Shown: positions 1-9,261 of the stretch, one piece after another
How the letters are laid out: every line of letters starts with the position of its first letter
How positions within the stretch are numbered: position 1 is the first letter of the stretch
Assembly: GCA_024276125.1 (NCBI GenBank)
Contig: JAJRXT010000060.1
Span: 1 to 57,054, forward strand
Length of the DNA: 57,054 bases
Origin: a bacterium
GTDB lineage: Bacteria; SZUA-182; SZUA-191; JAJRXT01
Reading direction: 5' to 3'
Translations under genes and position numbers: made by a program
The notes under the pieces: model-generated
Told to the model about the DNA's origin: nothing
The model's input: the letters and a program-made list of their open reading frames with translations, nothing else
Databases searched by the model: none

Positions 1-1352
1 AACTGACTATTCAAGAAAAAGAAATTGAGCAGAGCAAAAAAAATTGGGAAGGCATAATCAAAAAAAGCATATCGCCTGAAATCTTCCATAAATTCAAGGT
101 AAAAATAAATTTATCGGATAAGCAATTTACCGATACAAAAATACAAAAGGAATTACTTAAGCAAAAAATTGGCCTAGATTTACTTATAGCTATAGCCGTA
201 AACAGGAATCCTAAACTAAAGAGCGCCCGTAAAAAGTGGAGAGCTGCAATAGAAAAATATTCTCAAACTACCAGACTGGATCATATATTAAATCAATATC
301 GGGCTTTTGCCAAAGACTTAGATACCAAAACAAGTTCCAAGCGCCACAAAAAGGCAATATATGAAAGTTTTCCACTACCGGGTACTTTGACTATCAAAAC
401 AGATATTATCAACAAAGAAGCCCAAATAGCATCGCAGAAATATTTTATTGTACTAAGGGATTTAATCAGCAGTATAAAAAATAATTATTATGAATTACTA
501 TATACGGATCAAGCCATTTTAATAACGTCGGAAAACCTTAATTTACTTAAACATTTAGAGACCGTAGCCTATATTAAATATAAAACGGGTACAGCGGGGT
601 ACAGCGATGTAGTAAAGGTACAAACACGTATATCTAAATTAGATGACGACCTCATTACTTGGCGGGACTATAAAAATACCGTTATCGCCAAGTTAAATGA
701 ATTACTTGACTTAGAACCGCATTTTCCTCTGGGAGTTACCACCGAAGTTGAGCTGAGGGATACCAAACTCAAATTAGATGAACTTATAAAACGTGGAGTA
801 AAGTATCAGCAGGAATTATTAATTATTCGATTGGACTTAGAACGGATTGATTTCACTATTAAATTGGCTGAAAAAAAGTTCTATCCCGACTTAACCGCAG
901 GTTACAGCTATTTTGAAGACAAGGCTGATAATCTGGTGGGAGTAGGCAGAAAAAAGGAGACTTTCAGTCTGCGGCCGGCTAATAAAACCGACTTTTGGTT
1001 TGGCTATCATGATGCTTATATAAAGGAGGCCAGGGTTAATTATCAGGCATTATCAGACAAGCTCAACTCAATACGCAACAAACTGGAATATGACATGAAA
1101 AATGTAGTATTTCAACTTGATACAGCCAGAAGGGATGTAGCCTTATATAAGGATTCGCTGCTTGTTTTGGCCAAAAGCAATCTGGAAGTAGCCCAAACCG
1201 ATTATCAGTCCGGCAAGGCCGATTTTCTGGATGTACTGGATGCACAAAGAATCTGGCTGGATTATAACCTGCTTTATCAGCAATACATAAGAGACCAAAA
1301 CAAAAAAATGGTTGAACTGGAGCAAACCATAGGCCGGCGCCTGTCGGAATGA
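1..1352 (+). CDS. TolC/CusC-like outer-membrane efflux protein, 5' end cut by window edge
   Basis: The frame is open from base 3 to the TGA at 1350-1352 (449 residues visible), so the gene starts before the window; the TTG near 387 is internal, not a start. The protein is rich in long helices with two halves, as in the TolC/CusC outer-membrane factor family: motifs such as FPLPGTL (about residue 124), a SYFED-type barrel strand region, and the closing segment YQSGKADFLDVLDAQR, which is typical of the second helical hairpin. It would form the outer-membrane channel of a tripartite efflux pump. The next genes on the same strand encode metal-binding, CusB-like and CusA-like proteins, so it probably serves copper or silver export. 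The signal peptide is outside the window. The family call is firm; the substrate is inferred from context. Confidence 0.85.
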   Translation, partial: LTIQEKEIEQSKKNWEGIIKKSISPEIFHKFKVKINLSDKQFTDTKIQKELLKQKIGLDLLIAIAVNRNPKLKSARKKWRAAIEKYSQTTRLDHILNQYRAFAKDLDTKTSSKRHKKAIYESFPLPGTLTIKTDIINKEAQIASQKYFIVLRDLISSIKNNYYELLYTDQAILITSENLNLLKHLETVAYIKYKTGTAGYSDVVKVQTRISKLDDDLITWRDYKNTVIAKLNELLDLEPHFPLGVTTEVELRDTKLKLDELIKRGVKYQQELLIIRLDLERIDFTIKLAEKKFYPDLTAGYSYFEDKADNLVGVGRKKETFSLRPANKTDFWFGYHDAYIKEARVNYQALSDKLNSIRNKLEYDMKNVVFQLDTARRDVALYKDSLLVLAKSNLEVAQTDYQSGKADFLDVLDAQRIWLDYNLLYQQYIRDQNKKMVELEQTIGRRLSE

Positions 1353-1365
1353 CTTAAGAACTAAG

Positions 1366-1603
1366 ATGTTATGCAAAATAATAATCTCACAGTAGGGTGG
1401 ATTAAGGGGGCTGGTATAACAGGTATTCATTATAAATTAAAGACAATACTTTTCATGAAAAAGCGCCCCGAATCCACCACCATTGCTCATCGCTAAGGTG
1501 TGGTGGATCCGCAACTGTCATAAAACGTAATCTTAAGCATATTTTTTAGGCTCTTTTCCAATATGGGCTTGATCCACCCTACATTTAAAAGTAAGCGTAA
1601 CAT
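1366..1603. repeat. Family A inverted-repeat element (MITE-like), copy 1
   Basis: About 240 bp with imperfect inverted ends: ATGTTATGC on the left and GCGTAACAT on the right, each followed inward by GTAGGGTGGAT or its complement, with an internal CCGAATCCACCAC segment. Related copies lie near 21111, 32295 and 51457, with a fragment near 17530. No coding potential. It fills most of the gap between the TolC-like gene and the next gene. Confidence 0.75.
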
Positions 1604-1706
1604 AAATTAATAAGTCAGATTACGTAAAGATTGGATAAACATCATAAAATCTGTAGATTGAACAATTATACCCTATAATAACAATCATAGTCAGGAGGAA
1701 AAAAGA

Positions 1707-2054
1707 ATGATAAACCAATACTCAAAAACAAGCTGGGTCATCTTAGCCTTAGCGCTGATATTGAGCTACAGCCATTTTGCTTTTGCCAAGACGCCCTCGC
1801 ATAAAAAATCAGCGAAGGAACATATTGAAAAGAAGGTGCGTCACTGGACTTGCTCCATGCACCCTGAAGTTAAATCTTCTAAACCCGGTAAATGTTCTAT
1901 CTGCGGTATGAAATTGATGCCGGTACATGAAGAGGAACATTCGGATTCCGAAAAGGATCAGCATTGGACTTGCTCCATGCACCCGGAGGTTAAATCTTCC
2001 GAACCCGGTAAATGTTCTGCTTGCGGCATGAAACTAACCCCGGCGCATGAGTAA
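1707..2054 (+). CDS. Small periplasmic protein with two heavy-metal-binding domains
   Basis: 115 residues. An N-terminal signal peptide (hydrophobic stretch about 9-25, cleavage near FAFA/K) is followed by two copies of the HMBD-type heavy-metal-binding domain at about 46-74 and 86-114. Each has the pattern WTCSMHPE...PGKCxxCGMKL, giving Cys, Met and His ligands suited to Cu(I) or Ag(I). The two copies are nearly identical in DNA sequence as well, indicating recent tandem duplication. A CAGGAGG ribosome-binding site stands about 8 bases before the ATG. The same domain occurs twice in the CusB protein encoded next, so this protein is probably a periplasmic metal chaperone or buffer feeding the pump. 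The ligand-bearing domain is clearly seen; the chaperone role is inferred. Confidence 0.85.
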   Translation: MINQYSKTSWVILALALILSYSHFAFAKTPSHKKSAKEHIEKKVRHWTCSMHPEVKSSKPGKCSICGMKLMPVHEEEHSDSEKDQHWTCSMHPEVKSSEPGKCSACGMKLTPAHE

Positions 2055-2111
2055 TACTAAGTAAATTGACAAGGGAAGGGATTATCCCAATGCTGTTGAC
2101 TTAAGATAATC

Positions 2112-2194
2112 GTCATTCTGAAACGAAACGAAGTGGAGTGAAGAATCTGCCTACGTATGCGAGCAGATTCTTCGGCCTGCGGCCTCAGAATGAC
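2112..2194. repeat. Family B palindromic repeat, copy 1
   Basis: An 83-bp imperfect palindrome that begins GTCATTCTGA and ends TCAGAATGAC, with AGATTCTTC-type arms around the centre. This is the commonest dispersed repeat of the window (about 11 copies). Transcribed, it would make a long hairpin. Confidence 0.8.
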
Positions 2195-2254
2195 AGCTAC
2201 CTTAAAGTAAACAGTATTGGGGTTTATCCCCTCCCTCAACTTCGGCTGTGTTTT

Positions 2255-2283
2255 ATGTTTCGGGATGAGACATTCCAAAACAT
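2255..2283. repeat. Family C short palindrome (TTTCGGGATGAGACA...AAACATA)
   Basis: Imperfect palindrome of about 29 bp of the type ATGTTTCGGGATGAGACAT followed by its complement. Other copies: 5036-5066, 8701-8725, 19981-20005, 31824-31848, 36974-36999, 40919-40944 and 51716-51742. It lies just upstream of cusB. Confidence 0.65.
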
Positions 2284-2343
2284 AAGCCCCCTATAAGGCA
2301 ATAAAACAAGTAAATTTTATATCGAACTTGAGGTAATAACCTG

Positions 2344-4455
2344 ATGACAATCAAGGATATAAGCGGCCATTTAAAGTCCAATTGGAAGCCTTATTCAGCA
2401 ATCTTGCTGCTAGGGATAGTATTGGGCTACAGTTTTGCCCCTTCACCCTCAAAAACCGTTAATAACAAGGCAGTGGTAAAACAAGCTCAGAGGAAAGTTA
2501 TGCACTGGACTTGCTCTATGCACCCGCAGATTAAGGCTGCTAATTCCGGTAAATGCCCTATTTGCGGTATGGACCTGATCCCTATATATGAAGAAGGCGA
2601 TGATGATCAGGCGGGAGGAGAGGTAAGCCTGAAACTGGGTAAGCGCGCACAACGCTTAGCTGAAGTAGCCTCGCAAGTAATTGAGTATCGTCCTTTGACC
2701 AAAGAAATATACACAGTCGGCAAGGTTGATTATGACGAGACGCGGCTGGCTTATGTGTCCGCTTGGATCGGCGGTCGTATAGACAAACTGTATGCCGATT
2801 TTACCGGTACTCAGGTAAATAAAGACGAGCATCTGGTATTGCTTTACAGTCCTGAACTGATGAGCGCACAAGAGGAATATTTCCTAGCGCTAAAAAACGT
2901 CCGGCAGAGCAGCGGCGGACAATTTAGTTCAATGGCCAAAAATACCTTGCTTGCCGCTAAGGAAAAACTATTACTTTACGGGGTTACCGAAAAGCAGTTA
3001 AAAGAGATAAAAAAACGTAATAAGGTACAAACTCACCTGACCATAAACGCTCCTATAAGCGGAACCGTGATACACAAAAAAGCCCTAGAGGGTATGTATG
3101 TTAAGATGGGCGATCCCATATATACAATTGCCGATCTATCAAATCTATGGCTGTATTTGGATATATACGAATATGATCTGGCTTGGATAAAATACGGACA
3201 AATGGTGGGGGTTACCACAGAGGCTTACCCCGGTGAGAAGTTCAGCGGGCGGATTGTATTTATAGACCCCGTATTAAACGAAAGAACCCGTACCATAAGG
3301 GTGCGGGTCAATATATCCAATAAAGAAGGAAAGTTAAAACCCGGTATGTATGCCAATGCCAGTATAAAAGTCAAAGTGGGAGCAAAGGGACAGGTGCAGA
3401 TGGCGGATTTAGCGGGTAAGTATATAGGCTCTATGCACCCTGAAATAATCAGGGATAAACCGGGCAAATGTCCTATTTGCGGTATGAATTTAGTGCCGGC
3501 AGGAGGGATTATCGGTTTGATGAACCCCGATAGAGCTGACATCGGGATAAAATCCAGCAGCAAAGGTATTCTGGCCGTACCACGCAGCGCTGTTTTGGAT
3601 ACCGGTACCCGAAAATTGGTGTATGTAGAGATTAAAAAGGGTAAGTATTCGCCAAGGGAAATAGAAGTAGCCTCTTTAGCGGGTGATTATTATCCTGTTG
3701 TCTCAGGCTTAAAGCCCGGAGAAAGGGTGGTTATATCCGGTAATTTTCTTATTGATTCGCAGATGCAGCTTGCCGGAAAACCCAGCCTTATGTTTCCAGA
3801 AGGCTCATCATTTGATGTACATGCGGCTATGGGACACGGCGGCGCCAGCACTAGCAGCGGCGGTAGCAGCGGCGCTCATAAGAATAAAAAGTCTAAAACA
3901 CACTCTGCAACACAAACTCCCCTCTCCCTGCCCTATCCCCAACTGGGAGAGGGTTTGGGTGAGGGGGATAAAGGAATGTCCCATACTCTTAAAATAGACC
4001 CGAAAGTAATAGACACCATAAAGGAATTACAGCAGGTATATTTTTCTATAGCAGGCAAGCTGAGCGCCGACAATATAGCGGATATGGCGGTATTACATAA
4101 ACAATTAGCCGATAAAATAACCAAGCTAAAAAAAATGACGGATACCATTCCTAAAGAACACCGGCCTCATTTCAGTATGTCGTTAAAGGCGCTGGAGGAT
4201 ACGATTGGTAAACTTAATACCAGCGATATCGCTAAAACAAGGCAGGGATTTAAAGGCATATCTCAAGCTGTGATTGCTTTATCCAGAGATTTCTACATAA
4301 ATCAGCCGGGGGCGGATAAGATATATCAGTTGTATTGCTCTATGGCTCCTGCTTATTGGCTGCAAAGTGATAAGGATGTAAAAAACCCTTATTATGGTCA
4401 AACAATGATAAAATGCGGGGAGCTTATCAAAGACTGGAAACAGGATAATAAATAA
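2344..4455 (+). CDS. cusB: CusB-type RND efflux membrane-fusion protein with two HMBD domains and a DUF3347-like tail
   Basis: 703 residues, the periplasmic adaptor linking the inner-membrane pump to the outer-membrane channel. Layout: membrane anchor about 15-33; HMBD domain 52-83 (HWTCSMHPQ...CPICGMDL); barrel-sandwich and helical hairpin about 95-250; beta-barrel and membrane-proximal domains to about 500; a second HMBD embedded at about 357-385 (GSMHPE...CPICGMNL); a low-complexity Gly/Ser linker; and a C-terminal helical domain about 543-700 like DUF3347. It is much longer than E. coli CusB (about 407 residues) because of the added metal-binding and C-terminal domains. Residues about 525-541 come from a palindromic DNA repeat captured in frame. 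cusA follows, with one small minus-strand ORF and repeats between. Copper/silver specificity is inferred from Met/Cys-rich ligands and context. Confidence 0.9.
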   Translation: MTIKDISGHLKSNWKPYSAILLLGIVLGYSFAPSPSKTVNNKAVVKQAQRKVMHWTCSMHPQIKAANSGKCPICGMDLIPIYEEGDDDQAGGEVSLKLGKRAQRLAEVASQVIEYRPLTKEIYTVGKVDYDETRLAYVSAWIGGRIDKLYADFTGTQVNKDEHLVLLYSPELMSAQEEYFLALKNVRQSSGGQFSSMAKNTLLAAKEKLLLYGVTEKQLKEIKKRNKVQTHLTINAPISGTVIHKKALEGMYVKMGDPIYTIADLSNLWLYLDIYEYDLAWIKYGQMVGVTTEAYPGEKFSGRIVFIDPVLNERTRTIRVRVNISNKEGKLKPGMYANASIKVKVGAKGQVQMADLAGKYIGSMHPEIIRDKPGKCPICGMNLVPAGGIIGLMNPDRADIGIKSSSKGILAVPRSAVLDTGTRKLVYVEIKKGKYSPREIEVASLAGDYYPVVSGLKPGERVVISGNFLIDSQMQLAGKPSLMFPEGSSFDVHAAMGHGGASTSSGGSSGAHKNKKSKTHSATQTPLSLPYPQLGEGLGEGDKGMSHTLKIDPKVIDTIKELQQVYFSIAGKLSADNIADMAVLHKQLADKITKLKKMTDTIPKEHRPHFSMSLKALEDTIGKLNTSDIAKTRQGFKGISQAVIALSRDFYINQPGADKIYQLYCSMAPAYWLQSDKDVKNPYYGQTMIKCGELIKDWKQDNK
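3918..3967. repeat. Palindromic CCCTCTCCC...GAGGGG repeat inside cusB
   Basis: A 50-bp inverted repeat with arms CCCCTCTCCCTG and its near complement around a CCCCAACTGGG centre. It has the form of a dispersed intergenic repeat seen in many bacterial genomes, yet here it is read in frame as a Pro/Leu/Gly-rich linker between the adaptor core and the C-terminal domain of CusB. Confidence 0.75.
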
Positions 4456-4515
4456 GCTGATTTTGGTAAATTACAAGGGGACGGCGGCGTGGATTTATAA
4501 TTCTGTCCTAAGCCT

Positions 4516-4597
4516 GTCATTCTGAGGCCGGAGGCCGAAGAATCTCTCAGCCTACGTGGACAGATTCTTCACTCCGCTTCGCTTCATTCAGAATGAC
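4516..4597. repeat. Family B palindromic repeat, copy 2
   Basis: Starts GTCATTCTGAGGCC and ends TTCAGAATGAC; placed directly after cusB, where a strong hairpin could stop or stabilise the transcript. Confidence 0.8.
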
Positions 4598-4659
4598 AGC
4601 TGCCTTATTACCTTAAGGTTAACAACATTGGGATAAACCCCTCCCCTTGAAAAGTTACA

Positions 4660-4824
4660 TTAATTTAGGTAGTAAAGTCCTGCACCAAGAAAAAACAGCG
4701 CTACAAAACCCCCTAAAACTAAGAGGAATGGCTTAGTTAAAGCGGAGGTAAAAACATAGATACCAGCTGCTAATTTGGAAATATCCAATAGATATTTTCC
4801 TAAATTTATGTTTAGGAGTTTCAA
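4660..4824 (-). CDS. Small membrane protein, DUF6722-like
   Basis: 54 residues from a TTG start. It contains LGKYLLDISKLAAG followed by a strongly hydrophobic stretch (about residues 21-51) ending GAGLYYLN, the pattern of DUF6722-like small inner-membrane proteins (LGKYLLDISK signature then two short membrane helices). No clear Shine-Dalgarno sequence precedes the TTG, and an in-frame TAA lies just upstream, so the start is the weakest part of the call. It sits antisense between cusB and cusA. A second, interrupted member of the same general type occurs at 26132-26323. Function unknown. Confidence 0.5.
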   Translation of the reverse strand: MKLLNINLGKYLLDISKLAAGIYVFTSALTKPFLLVLGGFVALFFLGAGLYYLN

Positions 4825-5035
4825 AGTAGATTAAATTTTGTTTACAGGTCAGTCCCCGCTTCCGCCGAAGGCGGCAGGGGACGGAATTTTTTTGTTCAGC
4901 TTACATAAAGTAAGTTGCATGAACATGCCTATGTTCTCTTTTTGTGACCTGTTTAATTTCATACTTATACTATATCAAGAAGAGCGGTTTAAAACGACCT
5001 AAAACAAAAGCAAGTAAGATTCGGTATTAGGTCTA

Positions 5036-5066
5036 TGTTTTGGGATGAGACATCCCGAAACATAAA
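5036..5066. repeat. Family C palindrome immediately upstream of cusA
   Basis: ATGTTTTGGGATGAGACAT and its complement form an inverted repeat ending about 14 bases before the chosen cusA ATG. It contains an in-frame ATG (5035), but the residues encoded there are repeat sequence and not part of the RND family N-terminus. Confidence 0.65.
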
Positions 5067-5079
5067 ACGGGGAAAAACA

Positions 5080-8000
5080 ATGACAAAAAAGCTGATTAGA
5101 TTCTGTTTAGAGAATCCATTTATTGTAATTGTACTTACGCTGGTTGCTATTGGCTGGGGGTGGTATGCGCTCACTAATATACCGGTGGATGCCGTTCCCG
5201 ATTTAAGCGAAAATCAGTCTATTGTTTTTACCGACTGGCCGGGCAGAGACCCGCAGACAGTAGAAGATCAAGTAACCTATCCGCTTACTATAAGTTTAGA
5301 GGGCGTGCCGGGAGTAAAGGTTATCCGCTATTATTCCGGCTTTGGTTTTTCGGTTATCTACATAATCTTTAAAGACGGGGTGGATTTTTACTGGGCGCGC
5401 TCACGCGTATCTGAGCGTATAAATGTAGCCCAAGGACTGTTGCCCAAGGGAGTTATACCGGTATTGGGGCCTGATGCTACTGCTATGGGGCAGATATTTT
5501 GGTATACGGTGGAAGGTAAGGGCTATGATCTGGCACAGCTGCGTTCTATTCAGGATTGGTATATCAGATATCAGCTAAATGCGGTAGACGGCGTTTCTGA
5601 AGTGGCATCTGTCGGGGGATTTGTAAAGCAGTATCAGGTTGACGTTGACCCTAATCGCATGCGCGCTCATCGTGTAAAGCTATCTGACGTATATATGGCG
5701 GTGCGCCGCTCAAATATAGATGTCGGCGCTAAGGTTATTGAATACAACGGCATGGAATACATAATCCGCGGGGTGGGTTTTGTCAAATCTGTGGAAGATG
5801 TGGAAAATATTGTGGTTAAAGCCGTTGACGGTACGCCTATTTTTGTTAAAAATGTAGCCAATGTCACCTTGGGGCCTGATTTTAGGCGGGGTGCGTTGGA
5901 TAAAGAAGGGGCTGAGGCGGTCGGCGGAGTGGTGGTGATGCGCTATGGTGAAAACCCGCTGGCTGTTATAAAAAGGGTAAAGGCCAAGATAGCCGAGATT
6001 CAACCGGGACTGCCTGAGGGTATAAAAATTGTTTCCTTTTATGATCGGACCGGTTTGATTTATGAAACTATTGATATGCTGAAGAGCGCCTTATCCGAAG
6101 AAATGATGATTACTGTTTTGGTGGTTGTATTCTTCCTGCTTCACCTGCGCAGTTCGCTTATTGTAGCCAGCACCCTGCCTTTAGCCGTGCTTTTAGCCTT
6201 TATCGCCATGTATTATACGAAGGTGGACTCCAATGTAATGAGTCTGTCCGGTATTGCCATTGCTATTGGTACATTGGTTGATATGGGAATCATCATGACT
6301 GAGAATATCTACACGCACTTACCCGAGGCCGATGGCAGCAAAAGCCGGCTGGACGTGGTGTATGATGCGGCGGTTGAAGTCGGCGGTGCTATTATGACGG
6401 CTGTATCCACTACCATTGTGGCCTTTATACCAGTGTTTGCCATGCAGAGCCAAGAGGGCAAGCTATTTAAGCCGCTGGCCTGGACCAAAACTTTCTGCCT
6501 GCTTGCTTCTATTATTGTAGCTATTACTTTGGTGCAGGTATTGTGTGATCTGTTTTTAAAGGAAATTAAATTGCCCAAACGTATTTCTTTGGGAATAAGC
6601 GCTCTTTTAGGAGTAGGTTTTTTTATACTGCTGCGCTCGCTGCTTACTAAATATATTGGTACTAGTATATGGGGAATGCCGATATGGGTGGTTTCTTTGC
6701 TGGCGGCAGTTCTTTTGGTTGTAGTCGGCTATATTATGACTCAGGAAAAAATGCTTCCCTTGGAGGAAAACCGTATCTCCAGGTTTATCTTGCGGGTGTA
6801 TGAACCAGCTATAAAGTGGGTATTAGAGCATAAACTAACCTTTTTAGCTCTTCCTGTGGCTGTAATAATTTTGGGTTTTAGTATTTGGCTGGGTTTTGAT
6901 ACGGTCTTTAGTCCTGTACGTACTGGTTTTAATTTTGTCGGTTTATCGGTTGAGCAGAGTCCGCCGTGGGTTTACTTAAAGCACAAATTCCCCGGTATTG
7001 GCCGCGAGTTTATGCCGTCCTTGGATGAGGGGTCTTTTTTATACATGCCCTCACTGCTGCCTGCGGCTAGTTTAACTCAAGTGATGGAGGTAATAAAAAA
7101 GCAGGATACATTAATGAAGCAGGTGCCGGAGATAGAATCAGTAGTCGGTAAACTGGGACGAGCCGAATCGGCGCTGGACCCTGCGCCTTTAGGCATGATC
7201 TAGACCGTAGTCAATCTAAAACCAAAAAGCCAGTGGCGCCAGTTTCCGGTTAAGCGCTGGTATAATGATATATGGCTGCCTGATTTTATAAAATCCCCCT
7301 TGAGGCTAATTTGGCCTGATAAACGGACGATAACAAAGAAGGAAATATTAGATGACTTGCAAGAGCGCACGGCTATAACCGGAGTAGCCCCCACTTGGTT
7401 ACAGCCTATACAAACCAGAGTGGTAATGTTGCAATCAGGACTTCGGGCTATGATGGGAGCTAAAATATTCGGAGATGATTTGCGCGAAATAGAGCAGTTA
7501 GGGCTTCTGCTGGAGCAGATAATAAAAGAGGTACCCGGAGCAACGGATGTAATTGCTGATCGTATTGTAGGTAAACCCTACATTGAGTTTAATATAAACC
7601 GTCAGGCGGTGGCGCGTTACGGAGTAAATTTACAGGATGTACAAGATGTTATTGAAACGGCTATCGGCGGGGTTAATCTTACTTGGACGGTAGAAGGGCG
7701 TGAGCGTTATCCTATACGCGTAAGGTATATGCGTGAATTGCGCGATAATTTTGACGCCTTACCCAAAATACTTGTGCCTACGCCTTCAGGCGCTCAGATA
7801 CCGATCTCTCAGGTGGTGGATATAAAGTATGTAATAGGACCGGCTATGATTAAGAGCGAGGATTCTCTGTTAGTGGGTTATGTGACCTTTAATACCCGCG
7901 ATCGCGATGAGGTCAGCGTGGTAGAGGATGCGCAAAAATTAATAGCAGATAAAATTGCAAAGGGTGAGTTAAAACTGCCTAAAGGCTATTATATCAAGTG

Positions 8001-8577
8001 GGCGGGTCAGTTTGAAAACCAGATGCGGGCGAATGCACGCTTGAGTATGTTGCTTCCCCTTTGTTTATTTGTAATATTTTTTATTCTTTATTTACAGTTC
8101 AGGCACATACCGCTTACCTTGGTGATTTTCCTGGCTGTTCCGGTATGTTTTGCCGGAAGTTTCATCTTCTTGTATGTAGCGGGCTTTAACTTAAGCGTTG
8201 CAGTATGGGTGGGATTTATCGCCTTATTTGGTATTGCGGTGGATGACGGAGTGGTAATCGCCACCTATATGGAGCAGAGTTTTGAGAAGCTGCATATCGG
8301 CGGTATAGAGGATATACGTAAGGCTACTATTTATGCCGGTACGCGGCGTATCCGTCCTGTGCTTATGACTACGGTTACTACTGTAGTAGCGCTGTTGCCG
8401 GTGTTACTTAGTACCGGACGAGGCTCAGATGTAATGAAGCCTATGGCTATACCGTCATTCGGCGGTATGATAGTCGAGCTTATCACTCTGTTTGTGGTGC
8501 CCTGCTGCTATTGCGCCTTTAAGGAACTAAAATGGCGCTTTGGTTGGCATGACCGGCATTTTAATAGAAAGCCGTAA
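5080..8577 (+). CDS. cusA: CusA/CzcA-family RND heavy-metal efflux pump, interrupted by in-frame TAG
   Basis: Inner-membrane proton-driven pump of the heavy-metal efflux RND family. The start at ATG 5080 gives MTKKLIRFCLENPF, matching the family N-terminus. A TAG at 7201-7203 (codon 708) splits it into 707 and about 457 residues. Homology continues without a frame change: before it ALDPAPLGMI, after it TVVNLKPKSQWR, where the family has MIETT, so TAG stands for Glu (GAG). Of the methionines used for Cu(I) transport in E. coli CusA, those in LYMPS, in LGMI just before the stop, and in VVMLQSG all have counterparts. At 1165 codons it exceeds E. coli CusA (1047); an insertion at about 505-590 adds two or more membrane segments. 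The two parts could be a dead gene, a split pump, or a sequencing error. Confidence 0.9.
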
Positions 8578-8593
8578 GTTAACTTGTGTTGAT

Positions 8594-8725
8594 CGGATTC
8601 TAAAAATCCGACAACAGGGGCTTATGGGGGCAGATTTATAGAATCTGACCCCGCTAAAAAAACGCAGCCGCGCCGACCTTAAGGTCGGCTGCTGCAGGTG
8701 TTTCGGGGTGTCTCACCCCGAAACA
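8594..8725. repeat. Cluster of three short palindromes downstream of cusA
   Basis: In order: a hairpin pair of the form CGGATTCTAAAAATCCG / CAGATT..AGAATCTGACCCC (8594-8650), a CCGACCTTAAGGTCGG palindrome (family D, about 8673-8691), and a family C palindrome (8701-8725). They fill the gap between convergent cusA and the argA-like gene. No gene seen. Confidence 0.65.
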
Positions 8726-8811
8726 TACCTAGGGACAGGCCAAACATCAGATTAGTTTCTGAATTATTAAAAACATAGGAAGTCAAAACGGGAAGGTTCT
8801 ACGGAGTACAC

Positions 8812-9261
8812 TCAGAAACAATACATAACTGCGGTTTCTGTACAATTTGGGAATTTAACGCATTTTATACAATCAGCCCATACCTTATGCGGTAGTTCTG
8901 ATTTGTCTATCTCGTAAAAACCGTGTTTTACAAAAAATTGCGGTCTATATGTCAAAGCAAATACGCGCGATACGCCCAAGCCTTTAGCTTCAGCAAGCTT
9001 ATATTTAAGCAAGCTGCCGCCAATTCCCTGATTTATGTATTCCTCTATAACAGCAAGCGAGCGTACCTCCGCTAAATCCTGCCAGCTTATATGAAGCGCA
9101 CAGCCTGCTACAATTCGCCCGTCTTTCTCATAAACAGAAAAATCCCGCAAATTCTCATAAAGCTCATGTAAAGAAAGACCAAGCATCTCATCGCGCTTGG
9201 CATATATCGCTATCAATTGTTGCAGGGTTAGTACATCCTGTACCTTAGCAGACCGAATCAT
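8812..9261 (-). CDS. argA: GNAT acetyltransferase, short N-acetylglutamate synthase (ArgA) type
   Basis: 149 residues, a single GNAT domain. It starts MIRSAKVQDV and contains LAEVRSLAV, the acetyl-CoA loop NQGIGGSLL (about 79-87), FALTYRPQFFVKHGF and the tail ELPHKVWADCIKCVKFPNC. This tail, with its paired cysteines, is characteristic of the short stand-alone acetyltransferases annotated as N-acetylglutamate synthases, which would make N-acetylglutamate for arginine synthesis. The start overlaps the last codon of the upstream korC-like gene by 4 bases (ATGA), so the two are translationally coupled. The precise substrate is inferred from family resemblance; a different small-molecule acetyltransferase is possible. 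Confidence 0.75.
   Translation of the reverse strand: MIRSAKVQDVLTLQQLIAIYAKRDEMLGLSLHELYENLRDFSVYEKDGRIVAGCALHISWQDLAEVRSLAVIEEYINQGIGGSLLKYKLAEAKGLGVSRVFALTYRPQFFVKHGFYEIDKSELPHKVWADCIKCVKFPNCTETAVMYCF

Noticed and set aside
387-1352. TTG at 387 as the start of the outer-membrane efflux gene
   Set aside because: The same frame is open and homologous to TolC-type proteins back to base 3, so the true start lies outside the window.
5035-5079. ATG at 5035 as the cusA start
   Set aside because: The first 15 codons are a palindromic repeat; the ATG at 5080 matches the family N-terminus.
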